A DNA stretch of 64,000 bases from Paralvinella palmiformis. Lineage: Eukaryota > Annelida > Polychaeta > Terebellida > Alvinellidae. The number at the start of each line of letters is the position of its first letter. The first letter of the stretch is position 1. Below are positions 14,175 through 27,500 of the stretch, piece by piece. A program made the position numbers and the translations under genes. Location of the stretch: assembly GCA_025642065.1 (NCBI GenBank), contig JAODUP010001282.1, forward strand, positions 1 through 64,000, read 5' to 3'. Below the pieces are notes generated by a model, which ran no database searches, was not told where the DNA came from, and was given only the letters and a program-made list of their open reading frames with translations.

Positions 14175-15300
14175 CGTCAAGACCATAGTCCGACATGTCC
14201 ACAGCATACCTAGCCAACAATACAGCATGCCATATGTCAGCCATGTCAACAACTCCGAATATCAACAAGTCATCATGTCAACAATTCTTCATATCAATAA
14301 ACCATGTCAGCATTCCATCATGTCTACAACAATCTACCATGTCATCACCAAACCAAGGTGTCAAAAAACCCACCATGTCAAAACAATATCTGGTCAAACA
14401 TCCACCATGTCAACAATCAATTGGATCGACATAACAACATATTTGGTAGAATTCTTATTTTTTGCGGTATTTGTGTTGCTGATTTACATTACCAAATCCC
14501 CCTCCGCTATTCCATCCAGGTAAAATTTATCCCGTAACAATGTTCTTATTTGTTTATATCTTGCCGTCGTGGTATGAGATTTATCAATTGGACAACATTA
14601 TTAAACCCCCACAGAGGATACCCCGTCTATTTACCAATTACACGTGCATTATTCTCAATAATCTAATGCGCCTCGCTTCTAGACTCCAAACGCATCTTCA
14701 CGCCTTCGTTAATTACTCATCGGTGAATTAGAGTTGATTTGTCACGTTTTTACCATTAATGGCGACGGTGTTTGAGCAATTATATTAGTAGTGGTCTTAA
14801 TGGAACTATCGGTTTGTCATTTATGTCACACCTGGGTTTATTTCCCTTCACTTAGCTATCATAATTGATTGTTATCTTGTTATATAGGCCTTAGATTAAA
14901 TGCTAGTTTATGTCAGATGTGATACACCTAAATTGTTTAGTTTATCTTATACGTGTGACGTTTCTTGAAACGTTTAATTCTGTAGTAAACAAATGACCTG
15001 TTCAACGTTACTTTCACCGATAGATAACTTTGATCGTTCTAATTTCCTATAGGGTTTTTATATACATCTTATTGGGATGTCACTGTAAAGCGCCATTGAA
15101 TGTCTCCTACTAATGAAGGTGCTTTATTCAATCTCAGTTATTATTATTATTATTATTATTTACTGTATATATTTTAGCTTGTAATATTGGCTTTAGTCTA
15201 TTCACTTACACGTGATGTGTGTGACACCTTTTAATATTTAGCCTTAGCGTAACCATCAGATTGTGACAAAAGTGACGAATTGCTACATGTACTCATTCCA
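14175..15300 (+). repeat. Composite repeat block C, copy A
   Basis: Ordered landmarks shared with the blocks at 29390, 42700 and 55265: the minisatellite; ttgtgttgctgatttacatt; atcttgccgtcgtggtatg; gcttcgttaattactcatcg; ttaggata-type sequence; then cactgtaaagcgcc...aaggtgcttt followed by (TTA)n at 15130-15160; then ~50 bp units with ttggctttagt and gtgacacctt. The cactgtaaagcgcc...(TTA)n end resembles a LINE or SINE 3' tail. No conserved ORF. Confidence 0.8.
14185..14430 (+). repeat. 15-bp minisatellite, unit ccaccatgtcaacaa
   Basis: Roughly 16 degenerate copies of a 15-bp unit. The same minisatellite is at 29395-29640 and 55275-55515, each time at the left part of block C. Because 15 is a multiple of 3, it yields open frames in all three phases; these are not genes. 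Confidence 0.9.
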
Positions 15301-15304
15301 GTCT

Positions 15305-15765
15305 TCTTCATGGTGACTGAGTGAGTAAGTGGTTGAGAGAGTAAGTCAGTGAATGAGTGAGTCAGTGAGTGGGTGAGTGAGTTAGGGAGGAAGTGAATGA
15401 GTTAGTCAATCAGTCAGTTAGGCAGTCAGTCAATCAGTCAGTCAATCATTGAGTGAGTGAGTAGGTGGGTGTTTCTGTAGGTGGATGGTGCTAGAGTGAA
15501 TGAATAAGTGAGTGAGTGAGTGTATGAGTGATTCGGTGAATTAGTGCGTGAGTGAGTCAGTGAATCAGTCATGAAATGAATCAGTCAGTCAGTCAGTAAG
15601 GTTAATTACTGAAGTGAATGGGTATTGCAGTGAGTGGGTAGGTAGTGGGTACTTGAGTGATTGAGTCAGTCAGTGAGTCAATTGCCGGTTTCAGTGGTGG
15701 AGTTAGTGAGTGAGTGAGTAAATTAGTGACTGGCTGAGTAAGTGGATGCGTGAGTGACTAGATTT
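15305..15765 (+). repeat. Degenerate GTGA/GTCA tetranucleotide array
   Basis: About 460 bp of GTGA, GTCA, GTAA and GTTA units. It follows gtcttcttcatggtgactg; the counterpart at about 45068 reads gtctttttcatggtgagtg before a much shorter array. Confidence 0.92.
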
Positions 15766-15779
15766 TGGTTAGTCTCGAG

Positions 15780-15900
15780 TCTAACCTTACTTTGGTCATA
15801 TTGACATAGCATATAACCCCTAAGGAGAGATTTGAATTTGATCCTAACACTGACTTGTAGAATTGTAGTGTAGAACTGTATCTAACCGATATGGGAATCA
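15780..15900 (-). mobile_element. Possible decayed S-B SINE fragment
   Basis: Shares ggtca-a-a..ac spacing and an inverted B-box-like gatttgaatttgatcc with the S-B copies, and lies at the same place relative to the GTGA array as the one at 45130. Weak on its own; the parallel context is the main support. Confidence 0.4.
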
Positions 15901-16250
15901 TCTAGTTGTTTTGTTGGCAGTTCTATAAAACAGTGGACACCAAACGGCATTATACTAGTTATATCATCGGGTGGTGCTGTATCGATGTAATTATTCACTA
16001 ATTTCATAAACATTTTGTGTGCATTTTGGTTTGGTTTTGCTGGCTTAAGTGCGTAATGTAATCAGTCATGTGGTGCAACACGATAATGTGTATTGCGATG
16101 TTTCTACATATAAAAAGGGTTTTTATGTGTATATATAGGTGGTAAGGTGACTATTAATGCTCATAAAACCCGTTGTTATTATAATCAACGAAATACAATT
16201 ATGACCATAAAATAATTGCTTTAATCCAGCTCGGATTTAGATTTTTTCAT
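15900..16250. repeat. Block E, copy A
   Basis: Matches 45265-45970 in order: catctagttg/catccagtta; caaacggcattat/caaacagcattat; tgcgatgtttctac/tgcgaggtttctac; accataaaataattg/gccataaaataattg. A CTAT array follows immediately. Confidence 0.65.
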
Positions 16251-16268
16251 CTCTACCTACCTATCTAC

Positions 16269-16324
<56 letters not shown>

Positions 16325-16330
16325 TTCTAT
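16250..16330 (+). repeat. (CTAT)n microsatellite
   Basis: About 17 CTAT units starting with variant CTAC units. Absent from the matching place at about 45970, so it is specific to this copy of block E. Confidence 0.95.
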
Positions 16331-16419
16331 CTCTCGAGGTTGATGGTGAACTGCATAATTTGAGGTTATACAATTTGATATCATAGATGAACCAATAGTC
16401 AACGAAATCTTGAAACTAT

Positions 16420-16720
16420 ATATCTTATTAGCATAAGGGTAAGAATAAGTGAAGTGTTTGTATTAGACATCTATAAATTTAAAGAGTAGAACAACTACTT
16501 ATAAAATAAGAGTTTTTTTTCTGGTCACAATCGTTGTAACATAACAAAAATCAAGATCAGTGAGACATTATGCTACGTAAGTGAAATCAGCGTAACTCTA
16601 TCTAGTCAGTTGGTGGTATGCTGAAATATTCCCAGGAAATAATGACATTAGAAGCCGAAAACAGTTAATCAAACCAGTTTTGCTATTTTTTTAAATATTA
16701 TAAGTGAGAAAAAACCCTCA
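16420..16720 (+). repeat. Repeat block H, copy 1
   Basis: Resembles 33850-34080: ataaaatgagag/ataaaataagag; gtcacaatcgttgtaac/atcacaatcggtgtaac; aaaaatcagtaagac/aatcaagatcagtgagac. Short and diverged, but collinear. Confidence 0.55.
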
Positions 16721-16799
16721 TCAATTTATTTATCTGTAATAAAGCTGGATCACAGAAATCAGCTATTTAAATCGGATTATATTACTTGATAGCTATGTG

Positions 16800-16990
16800 C
16801 ACGTATCCGTTAGTGGTATATGCAGAGCTTAGTGCGCTTAGGTACAAACATCTAGATTTTGGGTTCGAATACGTAACGATACCTGTGTTTGGGAAATCTG
16901 TTTCCCCAAACATATGCCCCTCAGCCACGGGCCAGGTGTGAAACGGTCCGAGATTAAACACCTCAACTTCCCTCTTATATATAGAACATC
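16800..16990 (+). mobile_element. Probable tRNA-derived SINE, distinct from S-B
   Basis: The head reads tatatgcagagcttagtgcg (A-box-like), then gggttcgaata (B-box-like, 16861-16871). The more GC-rich body contains ggccaggtgtgaaacggtcc. No clear tail or target-site duplication. Not a tRNA gene because no acceptor stem can be closed. Confidence 0.5.
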
Positions 16991-17885
16991 AGTATGAAGA
17001 TACCGGAGAAGCTTTGGGTTTGTTTACACGTTATGTTACAAAGTGCCCATTTATATGTTTACTGATGGAACACAAATATTGCTCAATATGTGGAAATAAT
17101 CCACTCAAATTCCCTGTAATGTAAATGCTGTAACGGTGACTTTTCAGCATCTAATGAGAAAATTAATAATACATGTGTTTTGGATTAGACATACTAAGAG
17201 CATTTTGACTATTGGAACTCTTCAGCTAAATATTTCCTATTAAGAAATTCATGTCATACGACTGTCCTTGACGAGTTTTACGTTATTCAGGTTACCCGCT
17301 GTTTGTCAAGTTATATAATATTTAGGTATTTGTATAATCTCCTTAGAGACGTTTCAAGTTATGAGTGTGACAATCATGTAAACAACAAAATAATAATTTA
17401 CAGGTAGAGGTACATTCGGTCTAACTATATAAAGTTCACTTTTAAATTTATTCGCATATTATAAATTCTGTGTTTTTTTGCTGTGAAGAAATATGAACAG
17501 CTATAATCATATTTCAAATGGCCTGATCTTATTACCCGTACTTTCTTCGGGTTTATATGTAAGAGCTAAACAGAGATAGTAAATAGAAACGGTATTGTCA
17601 TCAGGCTGGAGAAATCTTTACTGGCATGTTGGCACTGGCGGAAGATATAATATTGTTAGCACTATAAAACATTACAACTAATCAAAGCATTAATGATTAG
17701 GACTTTGTTCCATTTTCAATATAGTATATCTTACCGTCATAATTTGTATTAACTGTATTCAGGGAGGATTGTTCTGGTGTTCCTTTTGGAAATTACAGAT
17801 ACTCATGGCACCCCGGTTGAAGTATCTCTATAAATGGGGAGAAATATATGGAGTTCTTTTTCCACAATTATCGATGTCACATTGC
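16991..17885. other. Unassigned AT-rich sequence
   Basis: No gene or repeat family recognised. Short minus-strand frames near the right end run into family F and are not conserved between F copies. Confidence 0.4.
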
Positions 17886-17889
17886 CCGT

Positions 17890-19751
<1,862 letters not shown>

Positions 19752-20035
19752 TTGTGAAGAAACTGGTTGCTTCATAAACTTTTTTGGTGGATTTTCTTAG
19801 AACACAACATGCCAACTGTAGGCGTGGGAAGATCGAGCAGCGATGCAGATATGTATAATATACAGAACGATGAATAGGCTGGCAGGTGTAGTGGAAGGCA
19901 GACATGGAAATACATTTAGTACACAATACCCCCGCGCACCATATATTACTTTAAAACATTGAAACATTGAAATATCTTAGAAGTGATACTCGCTAAGGGA
20001 GGGTATTGTCCAGAATTAATTAATCAATCAATCAA
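19752..20035 (+). mobile_element. Family G repeat, 5' part
   Basis: Nearly identical over about 285 bp to 63333-63617, starting tgaagaaactggttgcttc and ending with TCAA repeats (aattaatcaatcaatcaa). Beyond that the two diverge sharply, so this copy ends at the ATCA-type run. Confidence 0.9.
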
Positions 20036-20109
20036 CTACTTTACTCACCCCTTGACCTTCTAGATATGTCATCATTAAAGAATCAATCTTAAATGATCTT
20101 GTTTACTGA

Positions 20110-20159
<50 letters not shown>

Positions 20160-20164
20160 ACATA

Positions 20165-20221
<57 letters not shown>
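20030..20221 (+). repeat. CA-tailed short repeat, copy 1
   Basis: About 80 bp (ctcacc-cttgaccttctag ... cttgtttactgaa) leads into a CA array and then TA. The same unit plus CA array is at 24515-24666. A small element with a CA tail, or a duplicated microsatellite flank. Confidence 0.8.
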
Positions 20222-20444
20222 CCCCAATGTTGATATTTCTAGACTAGATGTTAGTCAGTGTGGTGTAAAATGTCTGTCATGTTTTAAACATCTGCTAGTG
20301 ATAGTAGAATGACAGATCCAGCTGAGAAACAAGTCTGGTTAATTTACTTCATGGGAAAACAAGTCGATGACAAATCTGCCATCCTTCCGGAATATGGGAC
20401 AGACAATACCTAAGACAAGATCATAGAAAAGGTGACTGGATATT

Positions 20445-20486
<42 letters not shown>

Positions 20487-21170
20487 CATACATGTACATA
20501 TCTCTTTTTTGTTATTTCTTTGTAGTTACTTATTTATCTGTAACTATTTACCATTCTCTGTTGAACAATAGATACTTTAGTGTCTTTGTATGTCCTAAAA
20601 TAAATCCCACCACGAAAGCTATGACATTGCATGTTGTTATCCATTCGAGAATAACGAGAACCATCACATATTATGAAGTACATATAGGTCATTGTTATCA
20701 CTATGTATTAAAGAATAAATTATAACATGTATTATATCACTTTTATATATACCTTCGTATATTCATTCATTTCATTTAGCTATTTTTGCTATTCTTTACA
20801 TATTGTTTTCACTTATTACTTTTATATATCTATTCCGGGAATGCTGAGTTCATACGAATATCATTGTCTAGTTTAATTCAAAGTATGTTTTAATATTGCT
20901 TATTATGAAATAAATTAATGTATCACCCATTAATTATTTAGGCGGCACGTTTATGGTTAATTACCGAAAGAGTGTTTATGAATCATCACTTTTTATAAGA
21001 AAGCAAATATTTAGAGGTCACAAATAAAATTTAATCTTTGCCAACCGATAGATATGTTTAACGACATAGACGGCTGTAGAAATAACCACTTTCGCTACTA
21101 TTACAGGTTTATAATCTTCAGCCGTTTTCATTATTGTCTCACAAAGCACACAAAAACAATTTTTAATCTC
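20222..21170. other. Unassigned sequence
   Basis: Holds a TA array at about 20449-20481. No gene recognised. Confidence 0.4.
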
Positions 21171-21225
21171 GGTTAACGGGCAAGCGAGCTACATTTCCAA
21201 GAAAACAGTATGATTACTCTTATGT

Positions 21226-21373
21226 CACGTGGCATTAGCCACGTGTTTACGGAAGCAACTGTCTAGAGTCATTTTATTTTGTTCTAATCGAATCAGCTTA
21301 TTGAAGAAAAAGAACTCTGGGCACCAATTATCGTCCCGTACAATTGTCGGTTAGTTGTTGTCGTGTGACGTCA
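21226..21373. promoter_or_regulatory. Promoter-like cluster: paired E-boxes and a CRE-type palindrome
   Basis: At 21226-21245 two CACGTG E-boxes form an inverted repeat (cacgtggc, 4-nt spacer, gccacgtg). At 21366-21373 is a full TGACGTCA palindrome, the consensus CREB/ATF site. The surroundings are richer in G+C than the neighbourhood, and coding-like sequence follows from 21432. The sites are seen; any regulatory role is inferred, and such motifs also arise by chance. Confidence 0.35.
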
Positions 21374-21431
21374 GCAGGGCACTGAACCAGCGAAGCGTCA
21401 TGTTTATGTATCAACAGTATTGATCAGCTGA

Positions 21432-22990
21432 TTGAGCGCAAGGGTACTCACCGGGGCGAAGGTTTGCCATTTATTGGTAGGTTGCCGGGTTTCAGCCGTC
21501 AATATGGATGATGGCTTTGCTAGTGGCGTTGTTGCAGATGGCTACCAAACATATTTCACGGAAGTGATCATCTCTGGTGTCAGAAGTTTGGAGTGGAAAT
21601 TCTTCAGTCTCTTTCTGATCATAAATCCGATGCTGAAAAAGAACGAGCCCGAACACGTCAGATCAAAGACTACGTTGGGAACAGAACAACAGGATACCCC
21701 GACGATTGATTCTAATATAGGAAAGAAAGGAAAGGAATACGGTGACATTATTACGATGGCTGAGAAAATTGACACATGGGAAGAAGCAATGATGGATCAT
21801 TACACCAGCATGTTATGAGTGCACGAAACAACATTCGTTTATCAGGGATCTGATCTCTTTGAAACATGATAGCAATCCTGTCATCAGTCACGTTTTACTA
21901 TGGCAAATGCAACTTGTGAGCGAGATTCGTTCAGATTAAATGGATGGATGCATCATTGTACATCGTTTAAGTCTGACGTCACCAATCTGTTAACATAGCA
22001 GACATTAACTCAAGTTGTTGATCCCCCATCAATCAACTGCGCCAATCAAATCGCAAATTTGCTGCCGCGTTGGGTCCAACAGCATCACCACTTTGGAAGA
22101 AGGCGTGATCATATCAGGTGAATATAAATCTCGGCCTGACGTGGCAAGCAATGAGACGTCAGATATGTATGTAATTAACACCTCTCTAGAGACTTCAGTG
22201 AACTCACTGACCAAAATGAGCCATAACAATAAGACAGAAAGACAGACAGACAAGAAGAACACGAGACACTGATCAATGGAAACAACTTATTGAGAAGAAT
22301 GTTAGGGGACATTACCACCAGACGCAATCAACGCACATGGAGTTAATTCAAACAGTTAACCACACACCCTACTTCGGATCCAATATTATACCAGATTTTC
22401 ATCAGGATAAACTAGTGGACCATCAAGTTATTTGTTAACCAGGAGCAAAGGGAGAAAATTTAATATCAACACCTGAGAAGATAACAAATGACTATCACAC
22501 CATCATACCTGTTACCGTAGGAAATGACTTTGATGGAGATGAGACTCATGAAGTATAGTGGATACTTGGTAAACAAAGCTAAAAAAGTAACCTCTTCCAG
22601 CATCTGTCCATGGACGTATCTGCAAACTACCAAGAGAAGATTGCCATTGTTAATGCAGGACTGCAGGTGTCATGTGCAGAAACAAAGTTGAGGTACGAAA
22701 TATGGATCTAAGATTTTTCTACATATTCTTAAAATAAAAATTGACAATACCTGATTTCACAACCCTACAAATAAAAAGAGAGCTACGAAATACACTATCC
22801 TACACTATACAGAATATACATACGACAAGAACCATACAAATGTCTCATGAACACGGCACACGTACTAACACCCCTGACCAGCAAACAGTAAGATGCTTCA
22901 ACTAACATGAGAACACTCATACATGTTCCACACCCATATGGGACAAACCTGTAGTGTCTTTCGGATGAAGAGAATCTGGACGCAAAGAAA
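21432..22990 (+). pseudogene. Possible decayed coding region, unidentified
   Basis: A 128-codon frame (21432-21818) with a charged, hydrophilic C-terminal half, then scattered open pieces: 22015-22272; one around 22300-22437 in which HYHQTQSTHMELIQTVN can be read; and one near 22600-22705 reading MDVSANYQEKIAIVNAG. Composition is less simple than the rest of the window. It could be a dead LTR-element or gene remnant. I recognise no domain, and the order of pieces is the only argument that they belong together. Confidence 0.3.
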
Positions 22991-23197
22991 AGCGACTAAT
23001 AGGTAGGCAGCGAAGAAGTCTGTGCCACAAGTGCCGACATCATAATCGTTTGTTTAAAACAGTTTAATATTTTATCATGGTTGCGAAAGTATTTATTTAT
23101 ATCTATTAAGTTTTCTTTTTTATTATTATAGATTAGTATATATCTAATTTTAAGTTACATCAGGGTTCATGTTGTATTATTACTCCTGTTGTTGTTG

Positions 23198-23240
<43 letters not shown>

Positions 23241-24514
23241 AAATAATCGCCCTCTGCTACATCCCTCTGGTATGACTAGATTCTAGGTAATAAACGAGTC
23301 ACTCATTTACTAGTCGTCATCTACAGAATATATATTTCATCATATTAATTATTTTCCTATATCAATGACACTTGCATATATATTTTTTATCACGTCTCAC
23401 CTTTACCAATAACATTGTTTAATGCGTAGCTTACTTTAGTAGTCATTTGATATACTATAAGACGTTCAAGATATCACGTCCCATGTAAATGCCATTCCCG
23501 AAGGAAAATACCAGACCAAATTACTCTAATATTGCCTTCTTTGAACTGGCTAGATTTGCAATAAATAATTCTGTAAATCCTAGATATCTCTAATGTAAAG
23601 TAATCACTGGGTTCTTAAATGAAGGAAAGACATTTGAGTTAAACTATCGAATGATATAAGTACAATAATCATATCAATGTAATAGTACAATATAGTTACA
23701 ATGTGCACAGTAATATTTGGGGCGCATCGGAATGTATTTACCAAAATATCAGCTATATCATAAACAAATAGTCACCAATAGTCCAATCTAAACACAAACC
23801 GTGCTGAATATATGTGAAACATTCTAAATGGCACAACGTACACCGATTCACATACCGTATTCTTTCACCAATTCCCGATGGGATAGCTATTTAAAACTAT
23901 TAGTTATGAAACCGTCATGCAGTCGACGGTTCTATCAGATTTGCCTTTGAGTGACTTAATGGAGGAAATTAAATATAAGAACATTCACCTCCAAGTGTAG
24001 ATATGTATAAGAACACAAATATAAAGGCTGATTGTACTGTTGACAGACACATAAATGAATAGTGAACATAGATGAGAACCTGCGTAGGTGATTCGACAAA
24101 TATGTTATTTGTGTATTATGAAAACATATTTTCCTACAATTTATACTTATGAGAAATTAATTAGATATCCATGATTATACCACAAAGGGTATATTTCAAT
24201 GATAAATACATTTCTTTCTATTTAAGTCATAGGACACACTAGGCATATGTTTCTGTGGAAGATGATACCTGGGGCGATCACTAAATGCCTTACTATGTGT
24301 TAATGTGAATTGAGATGTTCTTCAGGTTACCAGGATAAAGCATGACCTGTGTGACTTGTCTGTGAAGGCCTAAGAACCCTCTGGAATCACACTTCAGTTC
24401 AATAAGTCTTCTCTGCCTAAAATAGGAAGAGACGATAAACCCCTCTTCGTCCTGAAATGTGATTAAATCTCATTGTCTGGCTGTCTGATGTACTGATTCA
24501 TTGCCTGACTAACT
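22991..24514. other. Unassigned AT-rich sequence
   Basis: Contains a (GTT)n(ATT)n array at about 23187-23238. No gene seen. Degenerate CTGA units appear near 24480-24520. Confidence 0.4.
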
Positions 24515-24596
24515 GATTAACTCACTACTTCACTCACCCTTGACCTTCTAGATATGTCATCATTAAAGAATCAATCTTAAATGATCTTGTTTACTG

Positions 24597-24666
<70 letters not shown>
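24515..24666 (+). repeat. CA-tailed short repeat, copy 2
   Basis: About 80 bp nearly identical to 20030-20111, followed by about 34 CA units and then (ATC)n. The left flank differs from copy 1, so the unit itself is the repeated element. Confidence 0.8.
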
Positions 24667-24667
<1 letters not shown>

Positions 24668-24924
24668 CATCATCATTATTGTTATATTATAGACTTAACA
24701 TAGAAATAATATGTGTGAAGCTTTCTCTCCTGGATCATTTTTTTTACATTAGTAAGTCTGTCTCGATGATACCCGAGGCTTATTATATTCAGCTAACTAA
24801 TTGGATAATAATCCACCTTACTACTAATAATATGTCTTGGTAAAAGTTTGTTTCATCAGAAAGGAAAACTTTCAAGCGTTTCGCTAACGAATCAGTTATA
24901 GTATTTTTTAGTTTTTGTGTTTGT

Positions 24925-25660
24925 TTATTTCGATTCTAGACTTAGTGTTGTCTTTGTATAAAGTTTCAGAATGTTAGTCATGTTGATATATTCTGATAAC
25001 GAGCATTATTATATCTGATACATGACGTATGCATAACAGGAGTTAAATTCAACCTATTCTTCTCCTGACGTGAAAATCTGTAATTTAGCAGATAAATATT
25101 CCCAAAGGATACCAAGTTGACGCTTTTTCTGACGCCATCTTTACGCCAGAGTATACATTAATACTTACTATAATGTTATGTATTCACGGTTACAAATTAA
25201 GAGTAACAACAAAAATGGCGATGTGTTTTATATAATTAATGTGTTTCGCACATTTAATGTGATGTATGTAATTAATTTGCTACTTATGGTTAAAGATCCG
25301 TGTTAAAGAAACTCCAACAAAATTATTCTCATACTTTCTTCTTTTTTCAGTTTGATTTGGCAACCTTCAGAACATGAATATAAAAAACTAAGGATTTATA
25401 TTTAAGGTGCTTCTGTAGCGATTCCATTTTGTTTTATGGAAATATATTTGCGGACGACAGAAATGTCAAATCGGCTAGTGAGATAGTCATAACAGAATAC
25501 CATCTTATCTCTTTGTTTTGTTAATCTGCCCCCAGGTGTAGTTTTGTCAGGTGATGTTTCTCCTCTATCGCTAACAGGTCATGTGTCTTCGGGTTTGTGC
25601 GTCAGTAAAAGGCATTACGGAGGAAGTAAGTCTTTATCAGAGAGGTCACACTAACCTTAG
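24925..25660 (+). repeat. Repeat block D, copy 1
   Basis: Matches 36835-37455, 58040-58640 and (left part) 46125-46400. Landmarks in order: ttcccaaaggatacca; gacgccatcttt; attac-ataatt; aatggcgatgtgtt; gacgacagaaatgtcaa; accatcttatctctttg; atcgctaacaggt; tctttatcagagaggtca. No ORF is conserved among copies. Confidence 0.8.
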
Positions 25661-25682
25661 TCGATTATAGTTATCTCCACCT

Positions 25683-26185
25683 AGTTAGAATAGCATAAAT
25701 TAGGTCAGGTTTGAAAATGATAGCATAGTTCAAACAGTACGGAAGCTATGACGCGCTATTACGGTCTGCTTCAGCGCAGATGTCAGTCTTTTAATAGTAA
25801 TTAAGATAAACAGTTTTAATAGTAATCGCTTCATGACGCCTGCCCGTTGTAAAAACTGATCTTTGAAGACAGTGACAATTGGGTTATATGGTTTATATAG
25901 TATTGCTTTGAAGAAAGATACAGCAATTGAAAAATAGCTATAAATAGGGCTGCTTGGATAATTAAGCTAAACATTCTCACTACTGCGTGATCGATTGGGT
26001 TTTACACCCAAACCCAAGGTGTAGGTGATTCGTATTTGATTTTCCGGCTTAGGGACTGGTGAGACATTACACATGTCTCAGCAAGAAAAGTCGCCACTCT
26101 GGATTCAGTCCCCTGAAGAAACGTCCAGAGTTTGAATTCACGGTTCGAGATTCTCTGTGCCTGTGCCTTATTATACACAGCTAAA

Positions 26186-26186
<1 letters not shown>
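25683..26186 (+). mobile_element. Family F repeat, copy 3 (5'-truncated)
   Basis: Begins abruptly at ttagaatagcataaattagg, inside what is the end of the second internal unit in other copies, and continues through the 3' module. 5' truncation with an intact 3' end is typical of target-primed insertion, which suggests F moves by an RNA intermediate (inference). It ends in CA then TA tracts. Confidence 0.85.

Positions 26187-26281
<95 letters not shown>
26187..26281 (+). repeat. (CA)n(TA)n microsatellite after family F
   Basis: A short CA tract with one AA interruption, then TA with a TTTT interruption near 26248. Confidence 0.95.
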
Positions 26282-26282
<1 letters not shown>

Positions 26283-26871
26283 TTCACTCACACAATCAAT
26301 TAATCAATCAATAAATCAAGCAATTATCAATTACTTACACACTCACTTTCTAGCTAGTTGACTCACTCACTCACTCACTCGCTCGCTCGCTCAATCACAG
26401 CACGGACTCTTATAGACTCTCGACTGGACTACAACGGTATATTGCCTGGCTCCTGAGTAAATACTATGATTTACTCAAATCTAACAGCTAATCATCATAC
26501 ATTTAAATTTCCATTCATCCATGACTCATTTAGTGTCCGTTGTATATGATGTTAGGGATGGTCAGGTATAAATTAAAGCTCTTATAATGATCTATTTGTC
26601 CTGTTTATAGTCGAGAACATATCAGTCGCTGGGTAGAGCTGCTGTTTAGGAAACGGAACTGATAGTAATCTTTAGATTATTACTGTACATAGAAAGTACC
26701 TGTGTGTATATGTATGTATGTAGGTGTATGTGTATGTACGCGCGCGCGTCTCTTTCTCTCTCTCTGTTAAATTAAAAATGCGTAGATTTTCTTGATGTTA
26801 TTTATTATAATTGAATTGTGACCAAATGACTTCTCACTGAATAGAAAACAAAGTATATATACCTGTATATA

Positions 26872-26875
<4 letters not shown>

Positions 26876-26963
<88 letters not shown>

Positions 26964-26975
26964 ATATATATATAG
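26876..26975. repeat. (TA)n microsatellite
   Basis: About 50 TA units with one interruption near 26951. Confidence 0.97.
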
Positions 26976-27189
26976 TATATTAGTTATACTTTAATACCGT
27001 CGATAATAGGAGTAAATTATGATAATTCACACCTAAATAGCACTCTTCTAATCAAAATACCGTCAGACATGATATCTTGTCAAACAGCTAATTGGATTCA
27101 TTGATAGATATAGCCATTTGAAATGATCTATTCTTAGGATCAACCTGGGATGCATAATTCTATAATATCTCAAACAAATGACCTTCATA

Positions 27190-27500
27190 AAGTTCAGGTA
27201 TGGCTGAGAGAATTGTCCGGACTTTCATTTCATCACATCAACCACTCTAAGGCGCTTTACAGTATCATTATCTCCGACTCAAACCTCTTTCAATCCGGCA
27301 CACACCTCAACTCACAAGGCAGCATACAACGCATGCTGCCATTATGCTGCCATTTCTGCACTCTGCACGAGTGAACCAGTCGCCACATGAAAGCGACCCT
27401 TCGGTTACGGAGCCTAAGCGCTCTAAGTAACTTTGTCATTCATCACGACTCGACAGTCGTCTAAATGCCCAGGATAACATATTTCGATTATAAGCCGGCG
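27190..27500 (-). mobile_element. Possible minus-strand SINE/LINE-tail insert in block X
   Basis: A locally GC-richer stretch absent from the second X copy. Its reverse complement contains atactgtaaagcgcctta, the kind of 3' end found on L2/CR1-type LINEs and their partner SINEs. No target-site duplication identified. Confidence 0.4.

Noticed and set aside
14185..14430. CRISPR-like regular short repeats
   Set aside because: The 15-bp units are directly tandem without unique spacers, degenerate, and in a eukaryotic context. It is a minisatellite.
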